From: a virus
DNA length: 64,000 nucleotides
Direction: 5' to 3' (one strand)
IMG/VR virus record: IMGVR_UViG_3300012919_000005
Coordinates: 1 to 64,000 of that record
Shown: positions 40,640 through 47,711 of the stretch, piece after piece
Layout: each line of letters opens with the position of its first letter
Position numbering within the stretch: the first letter of the stretch is position 1
Position numbers and translations under genes: made by a program
Notes under the pieces: generated by a model
Databases searched by the model: none
Told to the model about the DNA's origin: nothing
Seen by the model: the letters and a program-made list of their open reading frames with translations, nothing else

Positions 40640-40848
40640 TAATGACAAGTAGAGGACTCGGAGTGTGCGAAGGAGTACAAAAACGACATGGAGATTTATT
40701 ATACCTAGAAGTGACGCTAAAGACTGGAGAAAAATTCTGGGAAATGAATACGGATTGTCGGTATATAGACCTTGAAGTTGAAATTGAGGAAATGAAAAGA
40801 CGCAAAAGATTAGACCAAATTACAGGAAAAATAGATAAAAAATTTTGA
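40627..40848 (+). CDS. Hypothetical protein
   Basis: 73 aa from the ATG at 40627, shortly after GGAGGG; an upstream in-frame ATG at 40615 is also possible. Pattern GLGVCEGVQKRHGDLLYLEV suggests a small SH3-like beta barrel, then a charged helix. Last gene before a bidirectional terminator. Confidence 0.65.
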   Translation: MRRLVMTSRGLGVCEGVQKRHGDLLYLEVTLKTGEKFWEMNTDCRYIDLEVEIEEMKRRKRLDQITGKIDKKF

Positions 40849-40898
40849 AGTTGGGCGAAGTCGTCGCTTAGATTAGACGCATTTGTAGTAAATTAATG

Positions 40899-41090
40899 AA
40901 AGACCGATTGCATGTTAGTAGTCGGTCTTATATATTATTTATTTAGATTAAAACTGTTTCTCTCGGTTTTTGCTCTCGTTTCATCTCTAGTCTCTTCTTC
41001 GCTTACGCTCGAAGAGCCTTAGTCAAAGATAAATCGAGAAAACCTTCGAGAGGAAAGAGATTACAATTACTAAAGTAATTAATATAATTT
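40899..41090 (-). ncRNA. Structured non-coding RNA, leftward (about 190 nt)
   Basis: Own promoter and terminator, no gene. From its 5' end: hairpin AATTAC-TTTA-GTAATT; then a long-range stem in which CTCTC, GGTTTT and CTCG pair in order with CGAG, AAAACC and GAGAG about 80-90 nt later; inside it ATCTTT/AGAGAT and a hairpin CTTC-GA-GC-GTAA-GC-GAAG with a GNRA loop. The ordered, multi-part pairing is unlikely by chance. Class not recognised. Confidence 0.68.
40900..40936. terminator. Bidirectional terminator
   Basis: Perfect 8-bp stem AAGACCGA/TCGGTCTT with a 14-nt loop between convergent units; TTT follows on the minus strand and TATATATT on the plus. Would end both the rightward operon and the leftward RNA. 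Confidence 0.75.
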
Positions 41091-41096
41091 ACATAT

Positions 41097-41125
41097 ATTA
41101 TACCACAACTTTTGCAAGAAAGCAA
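41097..41125 (-). promoter_or_regulatory. Leftward promoter of the 190-nt RNA
   Basis: Minus strand TTGCTT, 17 bp, TATAAT; weaker -35 than the others. Predicted start near 41090. Confidence 0.7.
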
Positions 41126-41170
41126 GTGATATTTTTGGGTAGGTTATCATTTGAGGGGTCTGGGAGCGTC

Positions 41171-41398
41171 TTATCTCCGAGAAAATTTATTCCTCTGACG
41201 ATAGTTAGTAGGATTTTGATTGGATTTTTTAAGATGTCTCTTCTTTCCTTCGTTCTTTTTGCGTTTGCGTTTTGCTGTTGGTTTCTCATAAAATTCAAGT
41301 TCACGGCATCTTTCTTTTATCTTAGCCGTCTCACATTTCTTACGAAAAATCCGAATTGCCTTTTCTGTAGGCATATTTTTACAATAAACGCTAGGCAT
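41171..41398 (-). CDS. rpsU: Ribosomal protein bS21 homologue
   Basis: 75 aa. MPSVYCKNMPTEKAIRIFRKKCE and ELEFYEKPTAKRKRKK follow bS21 closely (family pattern RRFKR-CE, REFYEKPT-RKR). bS21 helps the 30S subunit select mRNA starts; phage copies may bias host ribosomes toward phage messages. AAGGTGG before the ATG, which overlaps the stop of the upstream HTH gene. In an inverted island inside the rightward operons, like a moron. Confidence 0.93.
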   Translation of the reverse strand: MPSVYCKNMPTEKAIRIFRKKCETAKIKERCRELEFYEKPTAKRKRKKNEGKKRHLKKSNQNPTNYRQRNKFSRR

Positions 41399-41561
41399 TT
41401 ACCACCTTTCCAAAAGTCCAACCTCGTTTTCGAAGGTAATGTATTTGAGAATAAAGTTGCTGTTCACTTACCTTTAGCTCTTTACATATCTCGCTAGTAG
41501 GTAATACACGATAATTATCGCGTAAGTATTGTTTTTCAGCCTGAGTCCATCTTTTATTCAT
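41391..41561 (-). CDS. Small HTH-like protein on a leaderless mRNA
   Basis: 56 aa from the ATG at 41561, six bases after the -10. MNKRWTQAEKQYLRDNYRVL, TSEICKELKVSEQQLYSQI, HYLRKRGW is a Myb/SANT-like or homeodomain-like unit, distantly like the other HTH paralogues. Co-transcribed with bS21 and possibly its regulator. Confidence 0.75.
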   Translation of the reverse strand: MNKRWTQAEKQYLRDNYRVLPTSEICKELKVSEQQLYSQIHYLRKRGWTFGKVVNA

Positions 41562-41567
41562 ACACAT

Positions 41568-41596
41568 ATTATACAAAAATTCTGAGCATAAGTCAA
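41568..41596 (-). promoter_or_regulatory. Leftward promoter of the HTH-bS21 pair
   Basis: Minus strand TTGACT, 17 bp, TATAAT. Divergent from the promoter at 41628-41656, 31 bp away. Confidence 0.88.
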
Positions 41597-41627
41597 GAAT
41601 TATTTTTCACCATCTTAAAAATTGTTC

Positions 41628-41656
41628 TTGACTTGGCTTCAAAATAGTAGTATAAT
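41628..41656 (+). promoter_or_regulatory. Rightward sigma70 promoter
   Basis: TTGACT, 17 bp, TATAAT, before the 47-aa membrane gene. Confidence 0.87.
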
Positions 41657-41682
41657 ATATACATTAATTTAAGGAAAACAAT

Positions 41683-41826
41683 ATGAATAATGATATCGCA
41701 TTTTTAATTTGGTTAATTCTGACAAATATAGCAACTTACTTTTATTGTAAGTCATATTTTATAAAATTTACCATAGATGTTCTTGATGAAAAAGGCTTAC
41801 TGTTAGAAGAACCAAACGGAAAATAA
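41683..41826 (+). CDS. Small membrane protein
   Basis: 47 aa: one helix AFLIWLILTNIATYFYC, then a short charged tail ending LLLEEPNGK. AAGGAAAACAAT before the ATG. Unknown function. Confidence 0.65.
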   Translation: MNNDIAFLIWLILTNIATYFYCKSYFIKFTIDVLDEKGLLLEEPNGK

Positions 41827-41829
41827 TTC

Positions 41830-41858
41830 TTGACAGCAGGTGCAAAATTTAGTATAAT
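41830..41858 (+). promoter_or_regulatory. Promoter of hsp20
   Basis: TTGACA, 17 bp, TATAAT; start near 41865, leaving a 160-nt leader. Confidence 0.9.
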
Positions 41859-41864
41859 ATATCT

Positions 41865-42025
41865 GTAGTTAGATTAATCTAGCTAAGGGATTTGGGAAGG
41901 ACATAATCCGTTCTATAAAACAAGTTCTTTCTGCATCTAAAGACATTCGTTTTAGGATTATGGGAACTACTACCGAAAGGAGTAGAAATATAACAGATGC
42001 AAAGCTTACTGAAAAGGAGTAAACA
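41865..42025 (+). promoter_or_regulatory. Structured hsp20 leader, possible RNA thermometer
   Basis: Helices: TAGAT/ATCTA; CATAATCC/GGATTATG (41902-41909 with 41955-41962); CTACT-A-CC-GAAA-GG-AGTAG (41967-41985, GNRA loop); and TTACT/AGTAA (42006-42010 with 42018-42022) around the Shine-Dalgarno AAGGAG, part of which is paired. A weak hairpin over the ribosome site of a heat-shock gene suits a thermosensor. Confidence 0.5.
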
Positions 42026-42421
42026 ATGACAATAGATAACCTATTATATAAGCACTTTCTCGGCTTTGACGAGAGATTTTTTAACCCTGTCGAAGATACA
42101 CAATATCCTCGACATAATATAGTAACACACGGTGATGACTACTTTCGAATTGAAATGGCGTTGCCAGGCTGGATAAAAGAGAACATTAAAGTCCAATTAG
42201 ACAAGCGAGTCTTGACTATTGAAGGCACACAAAAACTCGAGTGTGGAGAAGAAGAACAATATTTACACAAAGGAATAAGTGGAAAAATGTTTAAGAGAAC
42301 ATTCTCATTGGGTGAGTTCATAGAAATCCAAGGAGTAAAGTTTGAAAACGGCTTGCTAAGCATTGAATTAGAGAAAGTCATACCCGAAGATAAAAAACCA
42401 AAGGTATATGACATTCAATGA
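42026..42421 (+). CDS. Small heat-shock protein, Hsp20/IbpA family
   Basis: 131 aa with a full alpha-crystallin domain: YFRIEMALPGW, IKVQLDKRVLTIEG, YLHKGISGKMFKRTFSLGE, ENGLLSIELEK. The usual C-terminal IxI is reduced. ATP-independent holdase; phage copies may protect proteins during late infection. Has a dedicated promoter and structured leader. Confidence 0.93.
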   Translation: MTIDNLLYKHFLGFDERFFNPVEDTQYPRHNIVTHGDDYFRIEMALPGWIKENIKVQLDKRVLTIEGTQKLECGEEEQYLHKGISGKMFKRTFSLGEFIEIQGVKFENGLLSIELEKVIPEDKKPKVYDIQ

Positions 42422-42549
42422 AAACAAAAATTTACGAATTAAAAACTTTAATTTGTGAAGACGGCAGGTTCTGTGATGCTACTATGAACTACATACTAAT
42501 AATCGCTTTCGGCGCAGTAGTATGGAATAGTATCGTTTCACTTACCTAA
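42418..42549 (+). CDS. Small membrane peptide
   Basis: 43 aa: CEDGRFC in the first half, then helix YILIIAFGAVVWNSIVSL. ATGA overlap with hsp20. Unknown function. Confidence 0.6.
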   Translation: MKTKIYELKTLICEDGRFCDATMNYILIIAFGAVVWNSIVSLT

Positions 42550-42570
42550 AGAAATTACAGGGAAAAGTTT

Positions 42571-42592
42571 GGGGAGCTTCGGCTCCCCTTTT
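42571..42592 (+). terminator. Intrinsic terminator before lysozyme
   Basis: Seven-bp stem GGGGAGC/GCTCCCC with TTCG loop and TTTT. It falls inside the in-frame extension of the lysozyme frame, so lysozyme starts after it. Confidence 0.9.
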
Positions 42593-43045
42593 ATGGAACA
42601 ATATATGAAAATATCAGAAAACGGACTTGAAATTATCAAGCATTTTGAAGGCTTAGAATTAGAAGCCTATAAATGCGCAGCCAATGTATTGACTATCGGT
42701 TATGGACATACAGCAGGAGTGCAGGAAGGTGATGTCTGGTCTGAAGAACAAGCAAATGAACAATTAGAAATCGACATGGAAGAATATGCTGGGTATATAA
42801 ACGACCTAGTAACATGTCCCCTATCACAAAACCAGTTTGACGCCCTAGTATCTTGGGTTTACAATCTCGGCCCCGCTAATCTAAAAGCATCTACTTTATT
42901 AAAACGGCTCAATGCAGGAGACTATTCTGATGTGCCAAATCAAATAAAAAGGTGGAACAAAGCTGGAGGAAAAGTTTTAGAAGGCTTAGTAAGAAGACGA
43001 GAAGCAGAAGCGTTAATGTTTGAGGGAAAGGAGTGGAATCACTAA
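42593..43045 (+). CDS. Endolysin, GH24 lysozyme
   Basis: 150 aa from the ATG at 42593 (ATG at 42605 equally possible); the longer frame crosses a terminator. GH24 features: catalytic Glu in IKHFEGLELEAY, then YKCAANVLTIGYGHTAG with Cys where T4 lysozyme has Asp20, a variant common in this family, and the Thr. DALVSWVYNLG and RRREAEALMFEG complete the fold. No signal peptide, so it needs a holin. First gene of the lysis cassette. Confidence 0.93.
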   Translation: MEQYMKISENGLEIIKHFEGLELEAYKCAANVLTIGYGHTAGVQEGDVWSEEQANEQLEIDMEEYAGYINDLVTCPLSQNQFDALVSWVYNLGPANLKASTLLKRLNAGDYSDVPNQIKRWNKAGGKVLEGLVRRREAEALMFEGKEWNH

Positions 43046-43209
43046 TCGAACAACTACAAATAGTAGTAAGCAATTTAAACAGAAGAGTCTCAGAGTTAGA
43101 GAAAGATTCACACCCAGCAATAGGGCTGTGTGAATTTGAGGGCTTCAAAGAGTTATTAGAGAGGATAGAAAAATTAGAAAGCAATTTGAAAGATTCAAAC
43201 AATGGATAA
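43033..43209 (+). CDS. Coiled-coil protein in lysis cassette
   Basis: 58 aa from a GTG after GAGGG. QLQIVVSNLNRRVSELEKD and LLERIEKLESNLK are strong heptads. Overlaps lysozyme. Function unknown. Confidence 0.6.
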   Translation: MESLIEQLQIVVSNLNRRVSELEKDSHPAIGLCEFEGFKELLERIEKLESNLKDSNNG

Positions 43210-43403
43210 TCAGTTTATTCACTGAGAGGTATAAACTTACAGTAAGTTATAACTCTACATATGGAGACGCTGATGACCAGAGCTTTGTTGTAAAGAAATT
43301 TTATTACAAACAAGATAAGTATATCTCTTTTAAAACAGTAGACAATGAAGTTGTAGAGATAAGAGGAGCGGAAGGTTTAAATTATAGGATAAGTAAATTA
43401 TGA
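43173..43403 (+). CDS. Conserved phage protein with no standard start codon
   Basis: A frame without ATG, GTG or TTG: TERYKLTVSYNSTYGDADDQ, SFVVKKFYYKQDKYISF, AEGLNYRIS, which I recall from marine phages. Best start is ATT at 43173 (about 76 aa), eight bases after AGAGGA. ATA or ATC starts at 43206/43209 are alternatives. Its stop overlaps the spanin ATG. Confidence 0.5.
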   Translation: MRKQFERFKQWIISLFTERYKLTVSYNSTYGDADDQSFVVKKFYYKQDKYISFKTVDNEVVEIRGAEGLNYRISKL

Positions 43404-43810
43404 ATCAATTTTATATAGGGATTATATTAGTGTTAGGTTTAGGAAGCTATTGGTTATATAATGAGAATCAAACACTAAAAGAAAACAATGCCCAATTACA
43501 AGTAGGTATTGAAACACAAGAAAAAACAATAGAGTCTTTAAAAAATGACTTTGCATTACAGGGAGAAGCTTTAGGCACTCTACAGGCAAAGAATAACGAG
43601 ATAGAGTTAGAAATGAATCGCTATCTTGACATTTTTAAAAGACATAATTTAACCAAGTTAGCTGCTGCAAAGCCAGGCTTGATAGAATCAAGAGCTAACA
43701 AAGCAACGAAAGAGGTATTTGATGGAATTGAAAACGACAGTAGGGATATTGACAACCTTGATAATGGTGTCGAACTGCTCCCTACTCCCAACGAAGACAT
43801 TAGAGGTTAG
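43400..43810 (+). CDS. i-spanin (Rz-like)
   Basis: 136 aa: N-terminal membrane anchor (YIGIILVLGLGSYWLY) followed by a periplasmic coiled coil (LKENNAQLQVGIETQEKTI, EIELEMNRYLDI). This is the Rz plan. The o-spanin gene starts inside it in another frame, the usual nested arrangement. Confidence 0.85.
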   Translation: MNQFYIGIILVLGLGSYWLYNENQTLKENNAQLQVGIETQEKTIESLKNDFALQGEALGTLQAKNNEIELEMNRYLDIFKRHNLTKLAAAKPGLIESRANKATKEVFDGIENDSRDIDNLDNGVELLPTPNEDIRG

Positions 43811-44084
43811 TGCAGAGCCAATCGAAAGGCAGATAATACAACCTGTTATGCCTCGAGAAATAGATTTGAAGGAGCCATATTGGTATGTGGTTTCATCAAA
43901 AAATCTTGACGAATTTCTTGCTCGTATAGAGAAAGACCAAGGTCAAGTAGTATTTTTTGCTATGTCTGTTCCAGACTACGAACTCATGGCATACAATACT
44001 CAAGAGCTAAAAAGATATATTAGAGAGCTCAAAGAGGTAGTAGTTTACTATAAAACAGTAACGACTACCGAACAAGGAGACTAG
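43722..44084 (+). CDS. o-spanin candidate (Rz1-like lipoprotein)
   Basis: 120 aa from the ATG at 43722, nested 89 nt into the i-spanin gene. Signal peptide with lipobox-like VSNC near residue 19, then EVSAEPIERQIIQPVMP. Longer than lambda Rz1 and with a globular C-terminal half. Together with the i-spanin it would fuse inner and outer membranes at lysis. Confidence 0.8.
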   Translation: MELKTTVGILTTLIMVSNCSLLPTKTLEVSAEPIERQIIQPVMPREIDLKEPYWYVVSSKNLDEFLARIEKDQGQVVFFAMSVPDYELMAYNTQELKRYIRELKEVVVYYKTVTTTEQGD

Positions 44085-44085
44085 A

Positions 44086-44262
44086 ATGTTAGAATTCTTC
44101 GAATGGATTATCCGATGGATACAAATTGTTCCATGGTTAGTTATGGGAGCATCGTTAGTTGCTGCTTTAACTCCTACACCACTCGACGACGGCTGGGTCA
44201 AGAAAATATACAAAATTCTTGATTGGGTCGCATTAAATGTCGGAAAGGCAAAGGATAAATAA
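44086..44262 (+). CDS. Small membrane protein, lysis cassette
   Basis: 58 aa; N-terminal hydrophobic helix (IVPWLVMGASLVAALTP), then TPTPLDDGWVKKIYKILDWVAL. AAGGAG before the ATG. I recall similar TPTPxDD proteins in marine phages; holin-associated role possible. Confidence 0.65.
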   Translation: MLEFFEWIIRWIQIVPWLVMGASLVAALTPTPLDDGWVKKIYKILDWVALNVGKAKDK

Positions 44263-44264
44263 TC

Positions 44265-44642
44265 ATGGCAGATGCAACAACTGACAATTCGAGAAACGAA
44301 GTTCAAATTGATTTAGAAAAGTATATGTCCCTAGTAGATAAACTAGATGCGGCAGAAGATACAATTACTGAACTCAAAGACGAAGCTAAGAAGGCTCGTG
44401 ACCAGCTCGCTCCACCTAAGAGAAAATTTATGGATTTATTCCTAGATGATAATGATATAAATGAGAAAGCTATCATAGGATTTCTTTCTTTCTTCTTAAT
44501 GTTCGTATTCGGAATGTGTGATTTACTCACAGCATTTTGGGGTATGGATTTAAAGATTTCAGATACAATTTACACTTCTTTTGTAGTTGTAACACTAGGA
44601 GCATTTGGTATTTCTGAAGCAGGCAAGGCGTTCGGAAAATAA
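44265..44642 (+). CDS. Holin candidate
   Basis: 125 aa. N-terminal coiled coil (LVDKLDAAEDTITELKDEAKK), then two membrane helices (AIIGFLSFFLMFVFGMCDLL and IYTSFVVVTLGAFGISEAG). Class II-like holin layout, at the end of the lysozyme-spanin cassette. Confidence 0.7.
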   Translation: MADATTDNSRNEVQIDLEKYMSLVDKLDAAEDTITELKDEAKKARDQLAPPKRKFMDLFLDDNDINEKAIIGFLSFFLMFVFGMCDLLTAFWGMDLKISDTIYTSFVVVTLGAFGISEAGKAFGK

Positions 44643-44733
44643 TTATCTCAATACACGAAAGTCGGACTCACTCGTAGTTCGACTTTCACTTACTCTAACC
44701 CCACATTATCACAAACCTCACTAAAAATAAGTC

Positions 44734-44762
44734 TTGACAACAGGTTCAAATTTCTGTATAAT
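44734..44762 (+). promoter_or_regulatory. Rightward sigma70 promoter
   Basis: TTGACA, 17 bp, TATAAT; ATG at 44770 is seven bases later (leaderless). Confidence 0.9.
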
Positions 44763-44769
44763 ATGTATT

Positions 44770-45369
44770 ATGAATTTATTTTATTTAGACGAAAATCTTG
44801 ACAAATGCGCAGAATATCATGTAGATAAGCACATAGTTAAGATGCCGTTAGAGGCAGCCCAGCTGCTATGTACGGCCGTCTGGGTGGATTCCGTTTTAGG
44901 TTTCGTTCCGAGAGCATTGAATAAAGAGGAAACTCGAGAACTTAATTCTCGTAAGTCAGAAATTAAACATTTGCCAATGGAGGAGAGACCTTTAACACCT
45001 TACCTTCCTATGATGTACAACCACCCGTGCACGATTTGGACTCGGTCATCTCTTGATAACTTCGAATGGGTTCACTGTTATGCAAACGCCCTCAACGATG
45101 AATACTTTTACAGATACGGGAAGCAGCATAAATCAGTGGTGGAAGTTATTAACAGACTACCAGAACCCAAGAACATGACTAGGCTAGGAATGACGGAGTT
45201 CCTATTAGCCATGCCGGACGAGCTCAAAATGGAAGGTAATCCGATTCAGTCTTATAGAGACTATTATCATTTAGACAAAGCAACATTTGCTAGTTGGAAG
45301 TATCGTGAGAAACCTCATTGGTGGAATGAAGACTATGCAGATTATGACAAAAGGATTACAGCAAAATGA
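44770..45369 (+). CDS. Conserved phage protein (FYLDEN/HVDKHIVKM family)
   Basis: 199 aa from the ATG at 44770; a longer frame from 44734 would start inside the promoter. FYLDENLDKCAEYHVDKHIVKM then EAAQLLCTA is a widespread phage and bacterial motif of unknown function; the clustered His, Asp and Lys look catalytic. A second block reads HPCTIWTRSSLDNFEW. Later HLDKATFASWKYREKPHWW. Confidence 0.8.
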   Translation: MNLFYLDENLDKCAEYHVDKHIVKMPLEAAQLLCTAVWVDSVLGFVPRALNKEETRELNSRKSEIKHLPMEERPLTPYLPMMYNHPCTIWTRSSLDNFEWVHCYANALNDEYFYRYGKQHKSVVEVINRLPEPKNMTRLGMTEFLLAMPDELKMEGNPIQSYRDYYHLDKATFASWKYREKPHWWNEDYADYDKRITAK

Positions 45370-45500
45370 TTGATATAATTATAGGAATAACAGGATTAGT
45401 AGTGGTTCTTTTTGGAGGATACTTTGCTTATATGTCAAGTCATATAATAGAAGAAGAAAAACAAGGCAAAAGAATTCCTTTGCCATGGGAGAAGAAATGA
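45366..45500 (+). CDS. Small membrane peptide
   Basis: 44 aa: helix IIIGITGLVVVLFGGYFAYM, then a charged tail. ATGA overlaps on both sides. Unknown function. Confidence 0.62.
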   Translation: MIDIIIGITGLVVVLFGGYFAYMSSHIIEEEKQGKRIPLPWEKK

Positions 45501-45730
45501 ACAAAGTTATAATTTATAGCAAACCTAGTTGTCCTGCATGTAAACAGGCAAAGATGTTAGCAGAAAATAAAAAGTGCGAAGTAGAGTATTTAATGATGGG
45601 AGAAGATTTTGATGCCAGTGTTTTAATGGCAACTTTTCCTGGAGCTAGAACCTTTCCGCAAATTATTTTTAATGAAGAAAAAATAGGTGGACTAGCTGCC
45701 TTGATAGAGATGCTAACAAATGAAGTTTAA
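45497..45730 (+). CDS. Glutaredoxin
   Basis: 77 aa from the ATG at 45497. VIIYSKPSCPACKQAKML holds the active site CPAC; ARTFPQIIFNEEKIGG is the cis-Pro loop and GG motif. Probably recycles a phage or host ribonucleotide reductase or maintains thiols. The ATGA overlap with the previous gene supports this start. Confidence 0.9.
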   Translation: MNKVIIYSKPSCPACKQAKMLAENKKCEVEYLMMGEDFDASVLMATFPGARTFPQIIFNEEKIGGLAALIEMLTNEV

Positions 45731-45980
45731 AGAAGATAAAGTATTAAATTGGGTTCAAAATCACATTCGTGATACATATGGACAACATTATGGAGAGAGT
45801 AAAATTCAGACAACTGAGTTTGTATTTGACTCTGGACATGGTGAGGGATTCTGTATCGGTAATATAATTAAATATGCACAACGATACGGAAAGAAGGCAG
45901 GGCATAACCCTGAAGATTTATTAAAAATAATACACTACGCAGTTATTTTATTAGGGAGTGAACATTATGATAAAAAGTAA
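45720..45980 (+). CDS. DUF3310-like protein
   Basis: 86 aa: HYGESKIQTTEFVFDSGHG, FCIGNIIKYAQRYGKKAGH, EDLLKIIHYAVILLG, the core of the phage DUF3310 family (sometimes called nucleotide kinase, unproven). Confidence 0.8.
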   Translation: MKFKEDKVLNWVQNHIRDTYGQHYGESKIQTTEFVFDSGHGEGFCIGNIIKYAQRYGKKAGHNPEDLLKIIHYAVILLGSEHYDKK

Positions 45981-46623
45981 ATCGTATGAAAAACTATCAG
46001 ACACAAACATTGAAAAAGTTGTGTCTTTGCTAGAACAAGATAATCCTATAACTAAAAAGGAAGCTTGTAATATTCTTAATATAAGGTATAACACGACCAG
46101 ACTAGCAAAAATAATAGAAGAATGGAAAGACACACAAGACTTTCGACAAAGAAGAAAAGCACAGAATAAAGGTAAAATGGCTACCAAAGATGAGATTCGT
46201 ATGGTAGTCCAAAGCTATTTGGAAGGAGATAACATTTCTAATATTTCACAAAGCATTTATCGCTCATCTTCTTTTGTTAGAAACATAATAGAAAGGCTCG
46301 GTGTTCCTCAGAAGTTAGCAGAATCTGACCATGAGGGAAAAAGAAGAGCAATGTTACCAGAGCAGTGTGTAAGTGAAAAGTTTCAAGTAGGTGAAAAAGT
46401 ATGGTCACCAAGAAACAATAAGTTCGCAGAAGTAATAGAAGAGTTTGATACTCCATACAATGAAGAAAAGTATGGGTGTCCTTGTTATAGACTATGGGTT
46501 CTAGAACCTTGCGACACTTCACAAACATTCTTCCCATGGCTAGATGGAAGTAGAACAGGCTATACAAGTTTTGCATTAGCCTATGAACTAGGAAGTTTAA
46601 GACACTTAAAAGAATATTTATAA
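45967..46623 (+). CDS. HTH-containing hypothetical protein
   Basis: 218 aa from the ATG at 45967. First half has two helix-turn-helix-like units (ITKKEACNILNIRYNTTRL and NISNISQSIYRSSSFVRNI); second half (VGEKVWSPRNNKFAEVIEEF) looks like an SH3-type barrel. Likely DNA-binding. Known in marine phages to my memory without a function. Confidence 0.7.
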   Translation: MIKSKSYEKLSDTNIEKVVSLLEQDNPITKKEACNILNIRYNTTRLAKIIEEWKDTQDFRQRRKAQNKGKMATKDEIRMVVQSYLEGDNISNISQSIYRSSSFVRNIIERLGVPQKLAESDHEGKRRAMLPEQCVSEKFQVGEKVWSPRNNKFAEVIEEFDTPYNEEKYGCPCYRLWVLEPCDTSQTFFPWLDGSRTGYTSFALAYELGSLRHLKEYL

Positions 46624-46632
46624 GGATTATCA

Positions 46633-46887
46633 ATGTGGGAATTATTATTGGCATTTTATATGTCAAGCGTAGGAATGTTAATGTATCGTCTATGGTGGCC
46701 GATACACAAGTTTATGCGCAAAACTCACCCACACCATACAACAACACAGTATTGGCCAGTTATATTTATAATATTTTTGGTCGGATTAACAGTAGGAGCA
46801 GTCTTTTTACTCGGTTGCATCATAAGTGATGACTTGAGAGAAAGATTCTGCTCTAAGTATTTATTAACATTATTCGAGGAAACATGA
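46633..46887 (+). CDS. Membrane protein
   Basis: 84 aa with two hydrophobic segments (LLLAFYMSSVGMLMYRLWW and WPVIFIIFLVGLTVGAVFLLG). Between an HTH gene and a small helical gene. Unknown. Confidence 0.68.
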   Translation: MWELLLAFYMSSVGMLMYRLWWPIHKFMRKTHPHHTTTQYWPVIFIIFLVGLTVGAVFLLGCIISDDLRERFCSKYLLTLFEET

Positions 46888-47096
46888 GCAATAATTACAG
46901 AGAAAGATTAGTAAAAGCACTCATAAAATTTTATGAAGGTGGTATAGAAGCCCACAAAGTAAACATTGAAGTTTTGTTAGGCTCTCATGTGGGACTAGCA
47001 GAACACGGAGACATTATCGAAACTCTTGACGCAGAAATAGAAAAGCTAGCAGCTCTCGAAGATAAATTAGCATCATTGAAAAAGTATTTTTCATAG
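46884..47096 (+). CDS. Small helical hypothetical protein
   Basis: 70 aa: RLVKALIKFYEGGIEAHKV, HGDIIETLDAEIEKLAALEDK. Coiled-coil-like; ATGA overlap with the previous gene. Confidence 0.65.
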   Translation: MSNNYRERLVKALIKFYEGGIEAHKVNIEVLLGSHVGLAEHGDIIETLDAEIEKLAALEDKLASLKKYFS

Positions 47097-47113
47097 CATG
47101 TCTAAAATAGTTC

Positions 47114-47142
47114 TTGACAAATCTTTCAAAATTTAATATAAT
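47114..47142 (+). promoter_or_regulatory. Rightward sigma70 promoter
   Basis: TTGACA, 17 bp, TATAAT before the gene at 47171. Confidence 0.9.
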
Positions 47143-47170
47143 ATATTATAAATTTAGGAAAGATATCAAT

Positions 47171-47614
47171 ATGAGTGATAGATTTTATTTTCAGATGAAG
47201 CAGTCAACGGGTTGGTGCCCTGGCATGCCAGAATCTTACAAAAACAGGAGAAGAAGAATGTCAACTTGGACAGATGAAACAAAACAAGAAGCAGTAGAAT
47301 TATATACTGCTGAAGAACCAACTCCAGAAAACAGTATGGAGATTGTTGCTGACATAGCTGAGCAACTTGGACAAACACCTAATGGTGTTAGAATGATATT
47401 AACAAAAGCAGGAGTATATGTTAAGAAAACTCCAGCCGCTAAATCCTCAGGTGGAAGCACAGGTGGAACTAGAGTATCAAAACAAGACGCTCAAGAGAGC
47501 TTAAGTGCAGCAATCAGTGATGCAGGACACGATGTGGACATGGCAATCATTGATAAATTAACAGGTAAAGCAGCGAATTACTTTGCTGACATTATCAATA
47601 AACTAAACGCGTAA
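47171..47614 (+). CDS. HTH-like DNA-binding protein (paralogue family member 3)
   Basis: 147 aa from the ATG at 47171 (AGGAAAG upstream); an internal ATG at 47258 is a second option. Short Cys/Arg-rich head (STGWCPGMPESYKNRRRRM), then WTDETKQEAVELY, IVADIAEQLGQTPNGVRMIL, TKAGVY, the family unit, and a Gly/Ser linker to a helical tail. Single gene with own promoter and terminator. Confidence 0.75.
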   Translation: MSDRFYFQMKQSTGWCPGMPESYKNRRRRMSTWTDETKQEAVELYTAEEPTPENSMEIVADIAEQLGQTPNGVRMILTKAGVYVKKTPAAKSSGGSTGGTRVSKQDAQESLSAAISDAGHDVDMAIIDKLTGKAANYFADIINKLNA

Positions 47615-47620
47615 GTTTTA

Positions 47621-47647
47621 TACCCCGACTAGTTTCGGGGTATTTTT
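47621..47647 (+). terminator. Intrinsic terminator
   Basis: Eight-bp stem TACCCCGA/TCGGGGTA, 6-nt loop, five T. Confidence 0.93.
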
Positions 47648-47711
47648 GTATCTAAAATATTGACCTTCAGTTAAAAAGAAGAAAATTTTCAACTATTAAC
47701 TAAGGAGCAAT

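Noticed and set aside
41098-41497. Frames overlapping the bS21 gene on both strands
   Set aside because: bS21 and the HTH gene are clearly the coding frames; the others lack start signals.
42569-42592. Lysozyme start at 42569
   Set aside because: That segment is a terminator hairpin; the ATGs at 42593 or 42605 are better.
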